The notes under the pieces were generated by a model. That model saw only the letters and a list, made by a program, of their open reading frames with translations, was not told the origin of the DNA and did no database searches. This document shows, one piece after another, positions 41,180 to 50,639 of a stretch of DNA of 64,000 bases. The DNA comes from Candidatus Poribacteria bacterium. Its GTDB lineage: Bacteria > Poribacteria > WGA-4E > WGA-3G. The position numbers and the translations under genes are program-made. How positions within the stretch are numbered: position 1 is the stretch's first letter; the number at the start of each line of letters is the position of its first letter. The DNA lies in assembly GCA_026710795.1 (NCBI GenBank), contig JAPOQK010000069.1, positions 1-64,000 of the forward strand, written 5' to 3'.

Positions 41180-42708
41180 TACGTCCCTGCCGCACACCGC
41201 AAAATATCCTCTTGCGTTAGATTTTCGTTTGCAAATTCACCTGTTATTTTGCCTTCATGTAAAACCAATATCCGATCACTCATCCCCAGTATTTCCTGTA
41301 GTTCCGAGGATACTAAGACGATAGCAACCCCATTGTCTGCCAGTTCTGCAGTCAAAGCATGGATTTCTGCTTTCGCACCAACATCAATCCCACGTGTAGG
41401 TTCATCAAGAAACAGCACACTCGGACGAGTCATTAGCCATTTACCTAAAACAACTTTTTGCTGGTTTCCCCCGCTAAGTTGACGAACAGGAATATCTAAC
41501 GAGGTTGTCTTAATACGTAGCGTATCGACAGCGTGCATGCTCTTTTGATATTGCACATTTTGATTTAATACACCAAATGAAGTAATCTCTTTGGATACAC
41601 CGAGACTTGCAAGCGTCATGTTCCGAACAACATCGTTTTCCAAGATGAGTCCATACTGTTTCCGGTCTTCACTGACCAACGCCATTCCCTGTCGTATTGC
41701 GTCACGGGGTGAGTGAATCTTCACAGGTTTTCCATCTCTATAGACACTACCACTCCACTTCCCCGAATATGCTCCAAATATTGTATTTATCAACTCTGTT
41801 CTACCTGCTCCCATCAATCCGGCAATTCCAAGTACTTCACCACATCGCACTTCAAAACTGATGTTCTCAAGTTGAGGTGGTTCTAATGGATAGGTGCATA
41901 GGTCTTCCACTTTTAGTGCAACTGCTGCTTCGGATGTAGATGTCAAAGCGTTTATACGATCTGGAAAGAAAGTTGTCAACTCGCGTCCAACCATCTGTGA
42001 AATCAGTTTATCTTCAGTGCATTCATCAATTGATTGTGTTGCAACTGTTTTTCCGTCCCGTAGCACAGTAACTCTATCGGCAATATGAAATATTTCCTTG
42101 AGTTTATGGGTAATATAGATACATGCAACATCTTTGTCTCGAAGTTGCTTCAATATCTTGTGGAGGATATCCACCTCACTTTTTGTCAGCGCTGCTGTCG
42201 GTTCATCAAGCACAAGCATGCGCGCATCTCGAGATAAAGCCTTCGCTATCTCAACAAGTTGTTGCTGCCCAATACCAAGTTTATATACTTGTCTGTGTAG
42301 CGGAATATCCAATCCAAACTGTGTTAACAGATGTCCAGCATCTTGATACATGCGTGTTTTGTCAATAATGCCAAATTTACGAGGTTCTCTGCCAAGATAG
42401 ATATTCTCCGCAACCGTCATCTCTGGTATCAGTGCCAATTCTTGATGGATAACTGCAATACCAGCTTGTTCTGCATTACGTACGTTACGATAACGTTGTT
42501 CAACACCATTTATATTTAGTTGTCCATCATAAGTGCCGTGTGGATGGACAGCACCCAGTATCTTTATCAATGTCGACTTACCTGCCCCATTCTCGCCACA
42601 GAGGGCATGAATTTCGCCAGAGTGCACCTCAAAATTTACGTCATCTAACGCCCGTACACCCGGAAATTCTTTGGTTATTGACTGCATACTGAGAAGTGCG
42701 ACTGTCAT
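41179..42708 (-). CDS. Sugar ABC transporter ATP-binding protein (RbsA/XylG/MglA type, duplicated ATPase)
   Basis: CGENGAGKSTLIKIL; second domain GLMGAGRTELINTIFG; LSGGNQQKVVLGKWL. Confidence 0.95.
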   Translation of the reverse strand: MTVALLSMQSITKEFPGVRALDDVNFEVHSGEIHALCGENGAGKSTLIKILGAVHPHGTYDGQLNINGVEQRYRNVRNAEQAGIAVIHQELALIPEMTVAENIYLGREPRKFGIIDKTRMYQDAGHLLTQFGLDIPLHRQVYKLGIGQQQLVEIAKALSRDARMLVLDEPTAALTKSEVDILHKILKQLRDKDVACIYITHKLKEIFHIADRVTVLRDGKTVATQSIDECTEDKLISQMVGRELTTFFPDRINALTSTSEAAVALKVEDLCTYPLEPPQLENISFEVRCGEVLGIAGLMGAGRTELINTIFGAYSGKWSGSVYRDGKPVKIHSPRDAIRQGMALVSEDRKQYGLILENDVVRNMTLASLGVSKEITSFGVLNQNVQYQKSMHAVDTLRIKTTSLDIPVRQLSGGNQQKVVLGKWLMTRPSVLFLDEPTRGIDVGAKAEIHALTAELADNGVAIVLVSSELQEILGMSDRILVLHEGKITGEFANENLTQEDILRCAAGT

Positions 42709-42835
42709 TGATTTGATACTCCATACCGTATGTTATTATATCAGTATTGCGTATGCTATTCAAGGATTTGTTGATATATTCACAGAGACATTCAATTGTC
42801 GCGATTCAACATTTTCAGAATCACGGATTTACGCC

Positions 42836-42905
42836 AAATCAAGAAATCAACGGTATGAATGCCATTAAGGTATTCCCCGTATGGTATTCTGCATGATTCA
42901 CCGGA
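42836..42905. repeat. Diverged second copy of the ATGAATGCC repeat element
   Basis: AAATCAAGAAATCAACGGTATGAATGCC...AGGTATTCCCCG... matches reverse complement of ~4371-4434. Confidence 0.7.
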
Positions 42906-43000
42906 TTACACAGATTTCGTGGATTATTCAGTTTTAGGGGACAAATTCCTATTGAAATATCGGTAAGCAGACTTTTCAATTGGATGGTTCAAAAATGTCA

Positions 43001-43125
43001 TACTTTAGAGTTTTTAGAGTCAATCGCAATATTGACTGTTTTACTCTAAATCTATAGACCTATATCCACACTGGGTTTACGGCTTATATATGACAAATAT
43101 GGTCAGGATTGACTCTAAAGTTTTA
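43001..43125. repeat. MITE-like element, copy B
   Basis: ACTTTAGAGTTTTTAGAGTCAATC...CGGCTTATATATG.CAA.TAT.GTCAGGA.TGACTCTAAAGTTTTA shared with 10608-10735. Confidence 0.8.
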
Positions 43126-43235
43126 CATTTTTCTATAAGTCAGATAGTAATGACAGTTTTTTCTTCCAACAGAATGCGTCGTTCTTATACAACACACATG
43201 CTAAAAACTTTACGCATCTTCCTGAATACCCTCAC

Positions 43236-43265
43236 TTGACAAACAGCATTATGAACGAGTATCAT
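43236..43265 (+). promoter_or_regulatory. Candidate promoter TTGACA-18-TATCAT
   Basis: Read directly upstream of 43388 CDS. Confidence 0.5.
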
Positions 43266-43387
43266 AGGATACACAAACATACAAGATATTGAATTTTTAC
43301 TTAACGAATGTAAAATTATATTGATGTGTAATGAAAAATATGTTATGCTAAAATAACAACAATAGAATTAATGGAGAGTAATATACG

Positions 43388-44227
43388 ATGGCTGAAGAAA
43401 AAAAGAATGAAATTGTACCTGTAGATGCTGATTATGAAGTCGTCGACCAAGTTGATGACCAAGCAATTGTTGAACTGATGACTGGACAGGCAATACAGGA
43501 TTATGTTTATTCATTTAACAGTGGTGGACGTGTCGTTGAAGGATTGACACTTGCGGGTATTAACGAAGCTGCGAACCGTAGAGGTGGTATCCAAGTGGAA
43601 GAGATGAATTATGAGGAACTTGAGCATTCTTGGATTGCTACCGTCAAGGCTGTTGATACGATCACAGGTTCATCTCGGTGGGGTGCGTATGAACAACCGA
43701 AGATGAACGGAGGTCGTGTTGATCCGTTTGCATTTACAAAAGCTGTCCATAAAGCGCAACGGAATGCGGTTAAACAATTACTTCCTGTACCTGTAATTCG
43801 TGAAGTGCTGAATTTTTATTTGCAGCGTAAAGTGCAAGGAAGGAATGCACAACAACAACTAAAATCACAACCTTCCGCTGATAATATCACTAACGCACAG
43901 AAAGCTGCGTTTGCTATTGCAGAAAAACTATCAGATCAACTTGATAAGAACGCTATCACTAAGGCAGACTTTTGGAACTATGTAAAACGTAGATATAGCG
44001 TAGAATCTCGAAACGACATGTCTGAACAGCAGTGGACCCAACTCTCGGCTGAACTCAAAGCAGCAGAAACCGCACCGAACTTGTTTGAGGAACTGTGTAA
44101 ACGGATTAAGCAATTAGCAACTGCAAACGATGAAAGTGAAGTGCCTACCGTCAAAGAACCGGATGAGACTGAAACTTACGATGAACCAGAAACTGAGCAA
44201 ACAGAAACCGATTCCACTAAATTTTAG
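43388..44227 (+). CDS. Conserved-looking hypothetical protein, possibly ssDNA-annealing/recombinase-like, with acidic C-terminal tail
   Basis: IATVKAVDTITGSSRWGAYEQPK...FAFTKAVHKAQRNAVKQLLPVPVI; tail DETETYDEPETEQTETDSTKF. Confidence 0.4.
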   Translation: MAEEKKNEIVPVDADYEVVDQVDDQAIVELMTGQAIQDYVYSFNSGGRVVEGLTLAGINEAANRRGGIQVEEMNYEELEHSWIATVKAVDTITGSSRWGAYEQPKMNGGRVDPFAFTKAVHKAQRNAVKQLLPVPVIREVLNFYLQRKVQGRNAQQQLKSQPSADNITNAQKAAFAIAEKLSDQLDKNAITKADFWNYVKRRYSVESRNDMSEQQWTQLSAELKAAETAPNLFEELCKRIKQLATANDESEVPTVKEPDETETYDEPETEQTETDSTKF

Positions 44228-44241
44228 CATACGGAAAAACA

Positions 44242-45585
44242 ATGTTTCTCAAAGCAGGATCCGCCACATCAAATATTACACCTCCGCTGGGAACAGCAAT
44301 TCCGGGTGGGTTTCGTCCGAGATACGCGCAAAACGTTGATGATGAACTGTTCGCGAAAGCACTTGTCATTGAAAGCGATGCAACACGAATAGCTCTCGTT
44401 ACCTGTGATCTGATTGCCGTCACACAGAAAATGGTTGACCTTGCAAAGCAACGTATCGCCGACAGGTGCAACATACCTCCGGAACATGTGATGGTCAATG
44501 CAACGCATACGCATACGGCAGTTGCAGTTGCTAATCTACTTGGCGTTGATGAGGATAATGAGTACACCGATTGGGTGCCGCTGAAAATTGCCGATGCTGT
44601 TGAACTCGCTCTGTTGCGGTTGGTTCCAGCGCGAGTTGGATTTGCAAGTGTATCTGAAGATCGTATTACATTCAATCGACGTTGGCACATGAAAGATGGC
44701 ACTGTCCGTATGAATCCAGGGATTAAACATCCCGATCTTGTAAAACCGACCGGTCCAATTGATCCTGAACTCGCAATGATGTACGTTGAAACAGAAGGTG
44801 GCACACCAATCTCGGCAGTTGCAAACTTTTCGCTTCACTATATTGGCACGGACAATGGCAGCGCACTCTCTGCCGATTATTTTGGACACTTTGACCGTCT
44901 CATGCGCCACTATTTAGGTGAGACATGTGTTTCACTTCTTTGGAATGCAGCATCGGGACAAATCAATAATATAGATTTCAGTGGACAGACAAAGTGGACA
45001 GCAGGAGGACACGCTCAGGCTGTGAAAATGGCAAATGTCCTCGCAGGACATTTCATTACTGAAATGCAGTTCATGGAGATGCATGATACCTTAGAACTCA
45101 GCGGAAAACTTGACACGTTGAATTTTGCGCGAAAGCGGATTACCGATGAGGATCTTGAAGTCGCAGAAAAAGTGTTATCAGTGGAAACTGGGACTTATGA
45201 TGGATATGAAACCGGTCCCTTTAGTTGGGTGGTTGGACAACCGATTCCGAATAGTCTTGTCGATATCTATGCGCGTGAATGCCAACGGTTGGCGAAGTTA
45301 CCCGAGCAGATGACTGCCCCGGTTCAAGTGCTGCATCTTGGTGAGGCTGTAATTGTAGCGTTGCCGGGTGAAGTTTTCGTTGAGACAGGATTGAACATCA
45401 AATCAAAGTCCGATGCGAAATATCTTTTTCTTGTCAGTTTGGCAAACAGTTATATCGGTTATATCTGCACGGACGAAGCACTAACGCAGCAAGGCGGATA
45501 CGAGACATGGACAGCAATGTCATCCCTTCCTGATGTCGGTACAGCACCTACTATGGAAGTGCTTGTTGCTTCGTTGTTGGGTTAG
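44242..45585 (+). CDS. Neutral/alkaline non-lysosomal ceramidase-like protein
   Basis: FLKAGSATSNITPPLGTAIPGGFRPRYA; VMVNATHTHTAV; GEVFVETGLNIKS. Confidence 0.8.
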   Translation: MFLKAGSATSNITPPLGTAIPGGFRPRYAQNVDDELFAKALVIESDATRIALVTCDLIAVTQKMVDLAKQRIADRCNIPPEHVMVNATHTHTAVAVANLLGVDEDNEYTDWVPLKIADAVELALLRLVPARVGFASVSEDRITFNRRWHMKDGTVRMNPGIKHPDLVKPTGPIDPELAMMYVETEGGTPISAVANFSLHYIGTDNGSALSADYFGHFDRLMRHYLGETCVSLLWNAASGQINNIDFSGQTKWTAGGHAQAVKMANVLAGHFITEMQFMEMHDTLELSGKLDTLNFARKRITDEDLEVAEKVLSVETGTYDGYETGPFSWVVGQPIPNSLVDIYARECQRLAKLPEQMTAPVQVLHLGEAVIVALPGEVFVETGLNIKSKSDAKYLFLVSLANSYIGYICTDEALTQQGGYETWTAMSSLPDVGTAPTMEVLVASLLG

Positions 45586-45891
45586 ACCCAATTTGTCAAT
45601 ATCATATCTAAGTTCATCGTCCGGATAATCTTCTATCAAAATTCACCCTAAAAGGTCAATTGATCTAATTTTTTGATGTTTTCACACAAAATGCTTCATT
45701 CCAACAGAAAACTACAGTTGTGCCCGGTTGAAAAGGATTTCCTCCTGTCACAGTACAATTTGATGGTGAAATATACAATATTCGACTGTAGGTGCGCTTT
45801 GTAAGAGTGCTGTTAACAATTTCTGAGCAATGGTGTGTTTCCTATTGTCAAAACCTACTAATTTTAACAAACCTCTCAAAAGGAGTTTATC

Positions 45892-46686
45892 ATGAAAAGT
45901 GTTTTTGTTGTTATCACGGTGATCTGTATGATCATGAGTTTTACACTATATAGCGAAGCCAACCCACCAGATGGATTAGTGCTGCATCTGAGTTTTGATA
46001 ATAACACCATTGATGGTGATACCGTCCAAGATTTGTCTGAGGAAGGCAACGATGGAACAATTAACGGTGGTGCAAAAGTTGTAGATGGGAAGCATGGCGA
46101 AGCGTTAGAGTTTGATGGTACGGATGATTTTGTTGAAGTGCCACTGGTTGATTCAATTACCTTTTCCACTGGCGATTCATTGACAGTACAAGTGTGGGTC
46201 AAAACAGATGATCAACCCCCACAAAACGATGGGATTGTCGGCAACTATCGTCCGGGTACCGAAGCCTTATGGTTAGTCTCTATCAGTGGTGATGACCCAG
46301 CTGCTCGCGGAAAGATGGGTTTTTCTGTCCGAGACAAGGGGCGTGCTAATAGTGCAAGTGTAAGGTCTACAGACTTCCTAAATGATAACGAATGGCATGT
46401 ACTCGCTGGTGTTCGAGACCAGAAGGCAAAAAAACTCCGATTCTACGTGGATGGTGAGTTGATTAATGAGGTAGATGACAAAACTCTGGATATCAACAGT
46501 GGACAGTCAATTTGGGTTGGTGAGCACCTAAATCGATTCTATAAGGGATTGATTGATGAAGTCAAGGTCTGGAATCGTCCGTTGACAGAGAACGAACTTC
46601 AGCAGTCAGGACAACAACCGTCTTCGGTTGATGCTGTTGGAAAATTGACGACTACTTGGGGTATTATCAAGGCAAGGCTTCAATAA
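45892..46686 (+). CDS. Secreted LamG-domain protein with C-terminal GK..T.WG..KA tail
   Basis: Signal peptide; LVLHLSFDNNTIDGDTVQDLSEEGNDGTINGGAKVVDGKHGEALEFDGTDDFVEVP; tail VDAVGKLTTTWGIIKARLQ. Confidence 0.9.
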   Translation: MKSVFVVITVICMIMSFTLYSEANPPDGLVLHLSFDNNTIDGDTVQDLSEEGNDGTINGGAKVVDGKHGEALEFDGTDDFVEVPLVDSITFSTGDSLTVQVWVKTDDQPPQNDGIVGNYRPGTEALWLVSISGDDPAARGKMGFSVRDKGRANSASVRSTDFLNDNEWHVLAGVRDQKAKKLRFYVDGELINEVDDKTLDINSGQSIWVGEHLNRFYKGLIDEVKVWNRPLTENELQQSGQQPSSVDAVGKLTTTWGIIKARLQ

Positions 46687-46840
46687 TTCTACTATAGTTT
46701 GGAAGAAAATTATCCTATATTTGGCATATTTCAGTCCCAGAGCGACGACAAGTGTATAACACGAACTTGTCAACTGCTAAAGTCTTGGTTTGCGGTAGAT
46801 GTATATAGTGGAATTTAGAATTACTTTGACAGTCGTTGTC

Positions 46841-46877
46841 CGTAGGTCGGAGTGCGTGTATTGAACTCCGACCTACG
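46841..46877. repeat. 13-bp perfect inverted repeat CGTAGGTCGGAGT / ACTCCGACCTACG
   Basis: Read directly. Confidence 0.85.
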
Positions 46878-47069
46878 TGTGTAGTATCTTATTGTTTTCA
46901 GAATTCATCATAAATAGATTGATAGTCGGGAATCGGAGTTCCTCCTACTATCGAATAATGTAAAGTTATTTGTAAAATTTACTATAATTGATTAATAAAT
47001 TGGTCTAAGGTTTTACAAGCAGAAGACAATCTACTAAACAGCCTCTCAGATGTCCAACAATATTAGCAT

Positions 47070-47969
47070 TTAACATTTGAGTAGATATTCTCGGCTATTT
47101 AGTGCATTGACCAACGAATTTGTAGTTGGTGCATTTTCAAGTAATAGATCCCCTGTATACTTTTTTGTCTTCAAATGCTGGGTAATTGCCTTGAAGTCAA
47201 CATATCCGTCTGCGACTTCTGATAACACGCCTGCCTCTGTTTTCTGCTTGAAATGCACTGATGTAAGATTATCCATCTTGACATTGTCCCAAAATACATT
47301 TGGCGGATTTAAGGTCGTTCCGTCAGCACGATAAGTGTTGGTCTCATCATAAGTGAGTTTTGCATCACCTGCAACAGCCAACTTCAAGGTTAACGGTGCT
47401 GATTGTCGAGCGTTTTCTACTGCAAAAATCATTGGATACTCAGGTAAAATTGACTTATACTGTTGTAAATTAGCAATCGCTGCGTTCTCGTCAACCTCAT
47501 CCTCTGTATCCAGATCAACAAGACGCAATCTTGCTCGTTGTGGACATAACAGATATGCCAATTTCTTTGCCGTAATTATCTTTTGATTGTCGTCTTCAAT
47601 ATCATTGGGTGCTGACAGCCAAGGGTGAGACATGGCATAACTTAGTGTCAGTCCTGATGATTTTTTGGCGAAATTAGAAACCTCTGTGAACAGTTCTGCA
47701 TGTTCTGATTCTTTAATTATGTTACTTGTTGGATTATTCCACATTGCATCACAGATAACTTTGAAGTGGGTATCGGTATAGTCCAGCATAACGGTTTCAA
47801 TGTGCTGAATGAGCAAACCAAATTCAGAATTGCGGAGGTAATCCCCTTCACGCACCTCCATATCTCTAAAACCGTTTGCACCGAATTCCACCATCAAATC
47901 TGAAAAATGTGCTCCGTTCTCTATCTCTTTTGCCCAAATATTAGTAACAATACCAAGTTTTTTAAACAT
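47070..47969 (-). CDS. Sugar phosphate isomerase/epimerase-like TIM barrel protein
   Basis: LGIVTNIWAKEIENGAHFSDLMVEFGANGFRDMEVREG; HFKQKTEAGVLSEVADGYVDFKAITQHLK. Confidence 0.6.
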   Translation of the reverse strand: MFKKLGIVTNIWAKEIENGAHFSDLMVEFGANGFRDMEVREGDYLRNSEFGLLIQHIETVMLDYTDTHFKVICDAMWNNPTSNIIKESEHAELFTEVSNFAKKSSGLTLSYAMSHPWLSAPNDIEDDNQKIITAKKLAYLLCPQRARLRLVDLDTEDEVDENAAIANLQQYKSILPEYPMIFAVENARQSAPLTLKLAVAGDAKLTYDETNTYRADGTTLNPPNVFWDNVKMDNLTSVHFKQKTEAGVLSEVADGYVDFKAITQHLKTKKYTGDLLLENAPTTNSLVNALNSREYLLKC

Positions 47970-47970
47970 T

Positions 47971-48000
47971 TTGACACCCTCGCGATATTTAAGGTATGAT
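47971..48000 (+). promoter_or_regulatory. Candidate tenA promoter TTGACA-18-TATGAT
   Basis: Read directly. Confidence 0.6.
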
Positions 48001-48044
48001 ATACAAAAAATCCATAAATTGTTCTATCTATTTAAGGAGATTAT

Positions 48045-48722
48045 ATGACTAATAATTCCAAATTCACCGATGAACTAAGACAACACGCTGCACCTATCTG
48101 GGAGGCGGATCTCAAGCATCCATTTGTCCGAGGAATTGCGGATGGGAGCCTTCCTACTGAGAAGTTCAAGTTTTACTTGATTCAAGATTACCTGTTCCTT
48201 TTGGACTATAGCCGTGTTTTTGCTTATGGTGTAATAAAAGCACACGATGAAGCAACGATGGCACTCTTTTCACAATTGCTCAACGAAACGTTGAACACCG
48301 AAATGGATCTGCATCGTGGCTATTGCAAGAAATTCGGTATCTCTGCTGATGAGATGGAAGCGGCTGAGATGTCCCCAACAACACACGCTTATACACGACA
48401 CATCCTTCACGTTGCACAAATCGGTACGTTAGCAGACGTTATTGCAGGTGTTCTCCCGTGTCAATGGGGTTATGCTGAAATCGGTACAACACTTGCTGAA
48501 CAAGGTGGTTCACCGGAACCGCTCTATCAAGAATGGATAGATATGTATGCCTCTCCTGAATTCCTTGCTTTAGGTGAATGGTTACGTAACCTGCTCAACG
48601 AAATAACCTCAGATAGCAGTTCTTTCGAAAAAGAGAGGATTCAAAGATATTTTTTACTCAGTAGTCGTTATGAATACTTATTTTGGGAAATGGCATGGAC
48701 AGAACAACCGTGGCAGATCTAA
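48045..48722 (+). CDS. tenA: TenA family thiaminase II/aminopyrimidine aminohydrolase
   Basis: HPFVRGIADGSLPTEKFKFYLIQDYLFLLDYSRVFA; LPCQWGYAEIG. Confidence 0.93.
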   Translation: MTNNSKFTDELRQHAAPIWEADLKHPFVRGIADGSLPTEKFKFYLIQDYLFLLDYSRVFAYGVIKAHDEATMALFSQLLNETLNTEMDLHRGYCKKFGISADEMEAAEMSPTTHAYTRHILHVAQIGTLADVIAGVLPCQWGYAEIGTTLAEQGGSPEPLYQEWIDMYASPEFLALGEWLRNLLNEITSDSSSFEKERIQRYFLLSSRYEYLFWEMAWTEQPWQI

Positions 48723-50512
48723 ACTTGACCTACAATTGGTAATGCAAAATGGAACACGGTGCCTTGTCCTAACTCGCTTTCTAACCATATCCGTCCGTCA
48801 TGACACAGTAGGATATGTTTGGTAATTGCTAATCCTAAACCAGTACCTCCCATTTTACGGGCACGTCCTTTATCAACCCGATAGAACCGCTCAAAAACAC
48901 GAGATTGTGATTCTAATGGGATGCCGATTCCTGAGTCAGTTACATGGACGACTACCTCATTTGCAGCGTCAGAGTTTGTGCCACCCAATTCCGCTGACAC
49001 CTCAATTTCACCACCATCAGGCGTATATTTTATCGCATTGTCAATAAGGTTCACAAAGACCTGCATGAAAAGTTGATGATCTACACTCACTTGTGGTATG
49101 TTTTCGGAAATATCCCAATTCAAGATTAACCCAGATTCTTCCAAAACCGGTTCAAATACATCCAAAATGGGTTCGTGGAAAGAATTAAGATGACATTGCG
49201 ATTGTTTCAATTCTACGTCTCCCGATTCAAGGCGTGCAAGTTCCAACAAGTCTGAAACCAAACGTGATAAACGTGCAGAATGATTTAGTATTTTAACGAT
49301 GAATTCTTTACGTTTTTTAGATTTGGTGGAACTATCGTTTAGGAGTGTTTCAGCGTATCCGCGTATAGTTGTTAAAGGTGTTTTCAATTCGTGTGAGACA
49401 TTTGCTACGAAATCTGCTCGGATTCGCTCCAGTTTTCGAACATGACTAACATCGTGAATAACGATAACATATTCACTTTCAGCAGCCACTGGAACAATTG
49501 TTACCTCCGCTTCAGACTCCATCAGATTACCGAGTCGAATTTCAGCATAAGCAACAGTATCAGTCTGTTCCGCCTCAAGAAGTAGTGCTTGTAGTTCAGG
49601 AATTCGGTTTATTTCAATCAATGCTCTACCTACATACATCTGTGGAAGGTTCAACATAACAATCGCGGCTGGATTAGCATAAGTAATTTCAGACGCTCCA
49701 TTAACAAGTAACACACCTTCGTTCATATTATTTAAAATCGTTTCCAAACGTTGATTTTCCACGGAAATCTTATCAATCTGTTCGTGGACTCTATCTGTCA
49801 TTAGATTGAAGTTCTGTAGGAGTTGTCCCAACTCATTATCTGATTTTACCTCAACCTTTGAAGTATTTTCTCCAGCTGCAATAGATTGTGTAATCTGCGT
49901 TAACTTCTTTATAGGCTTAATAATAGCACCTGTGCTAAAAATTCCAAACAAAATTGCGAGTATTGAACCCACGATACTCGCATATAGTAACATCCGTTGT
50001 TGATTACCAAGTGCGGAATTAATTGTTTTCTTTGGCAGTGCCACACGGCAAAACCCTATTATATTCTGGTTTCTTTGAACAGGTAGCGCAAAATAACGAT
50101 AATCTGTTTGTGTTGTAGTACTTTTACGATCAATCATCCCACTGCCAAAATTATTAGCATCCTGTACTTCCGTTCGAGTGGAGTGATCGTCCATCTCGAT
50201 TAACGCCTGACCATCCCGTTCAGTATCACCCCAAACAGTTCCATCAACACCAATGAATGTCAGACGCATTTTCCCTGTCTCACCAAGTCTATCAACGAGG
50301 TTATCTATTTCATCATAGGAAAATTTTTCTGTTTCAGGTAGTTGTTCAATCAGAAATTCTCTGGTGAGTGCTGCTTGAACTTCCAATTCACTTGTTATCC
50401 GCTTGTCAAGGACTCCTTTTAATGCTGATCTGAGATATAACCCCATAGCAAATAGGACAAGTAACACAATTCCTATGTAACTAAGTATTAGTTGTGTCCG
50501 AATATTCATCAA
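48719..50512 (-). CDS. PhoR-like sensor histidine kinase (periplasmic sensor, HAMP, PAS, HisKA, HATPase)
   Basis: FVANVSHELKTPLTTIRGYAETLL; NLIDNAIKYTP; GIGIP; GGTGLGLAI. Confidence 0.95.
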   Translation of the reverse strand: MMNIRTQLILSYIGIVLLVLFAMGLYLRSALKGVLDKRITSELEVQAALTREFLIEQLPETEKFSYDEIDNLVDRLGETGKMRLTFIGVDGTVWGDTERDGQALIEMDDHSTRTEVQDANNFGSGMIDRKSTTTQTDYRYFALPVQRNQNIIGFCRVALPKKTINSALGNQQRMLLYASIVGSILAILFGIFSTGAIIKPIKKLTQITQSIAAGENTSKVEVKSDNELGQLLQNFNLMTDRVHEQIDKISVENQRLETILNNMNEGVLLVNGASEITYANPAAIVMLNLPQMYVGRALIEINRIPELQALLLEAEQTDTVAYAEIRLGNLMESEAEVTIVPVAAESEYVIVIHDVSHVRKLERIRADFVANVSHELKTPLTTIRGYAETLLNDSSTKSKKRKEFIVKILNHSARLSRLVSDLLELARLESGDVELKQSQCHLNSFHEPILDVFEPVLEESGLILNWDISENIPQVSVDHQLFMQVFVNLIDNAIKYTPDGGEIEVSAELGGTNSDAANEVVVHVTDSGIGIPLESQSRVFERFYRVDKGRARKMGGTGLGLAITKHILLCHDGRIWLESELGQGTVFHFALPIVGQV

Positions 50513-50571
50513 TCTTTATCCGCAGCTTCCTATGTATTTTGAATATCATAATAACACATTTTTAGAAGTAA

Positions 50572-50600
50572 TTGACATTTAAATTGGGCTTTGCTAAACT
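50572..50600 (+). promoter_or_regulatory. Candidate promoter TTGACA-17-TAAACT
   Basis: Read directly upstream of the dapA-like gene. Confidence 0.6.
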
Positions 50601-50639
50601 GGAATAATGCTACAATTCAGCAATACATGAGAGGTACCA

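Noticed and set aside
48001-48045. TPP riboswitch upstream of tenA
   Set aside because: Leader is too short and lacks THI-box-like sequence
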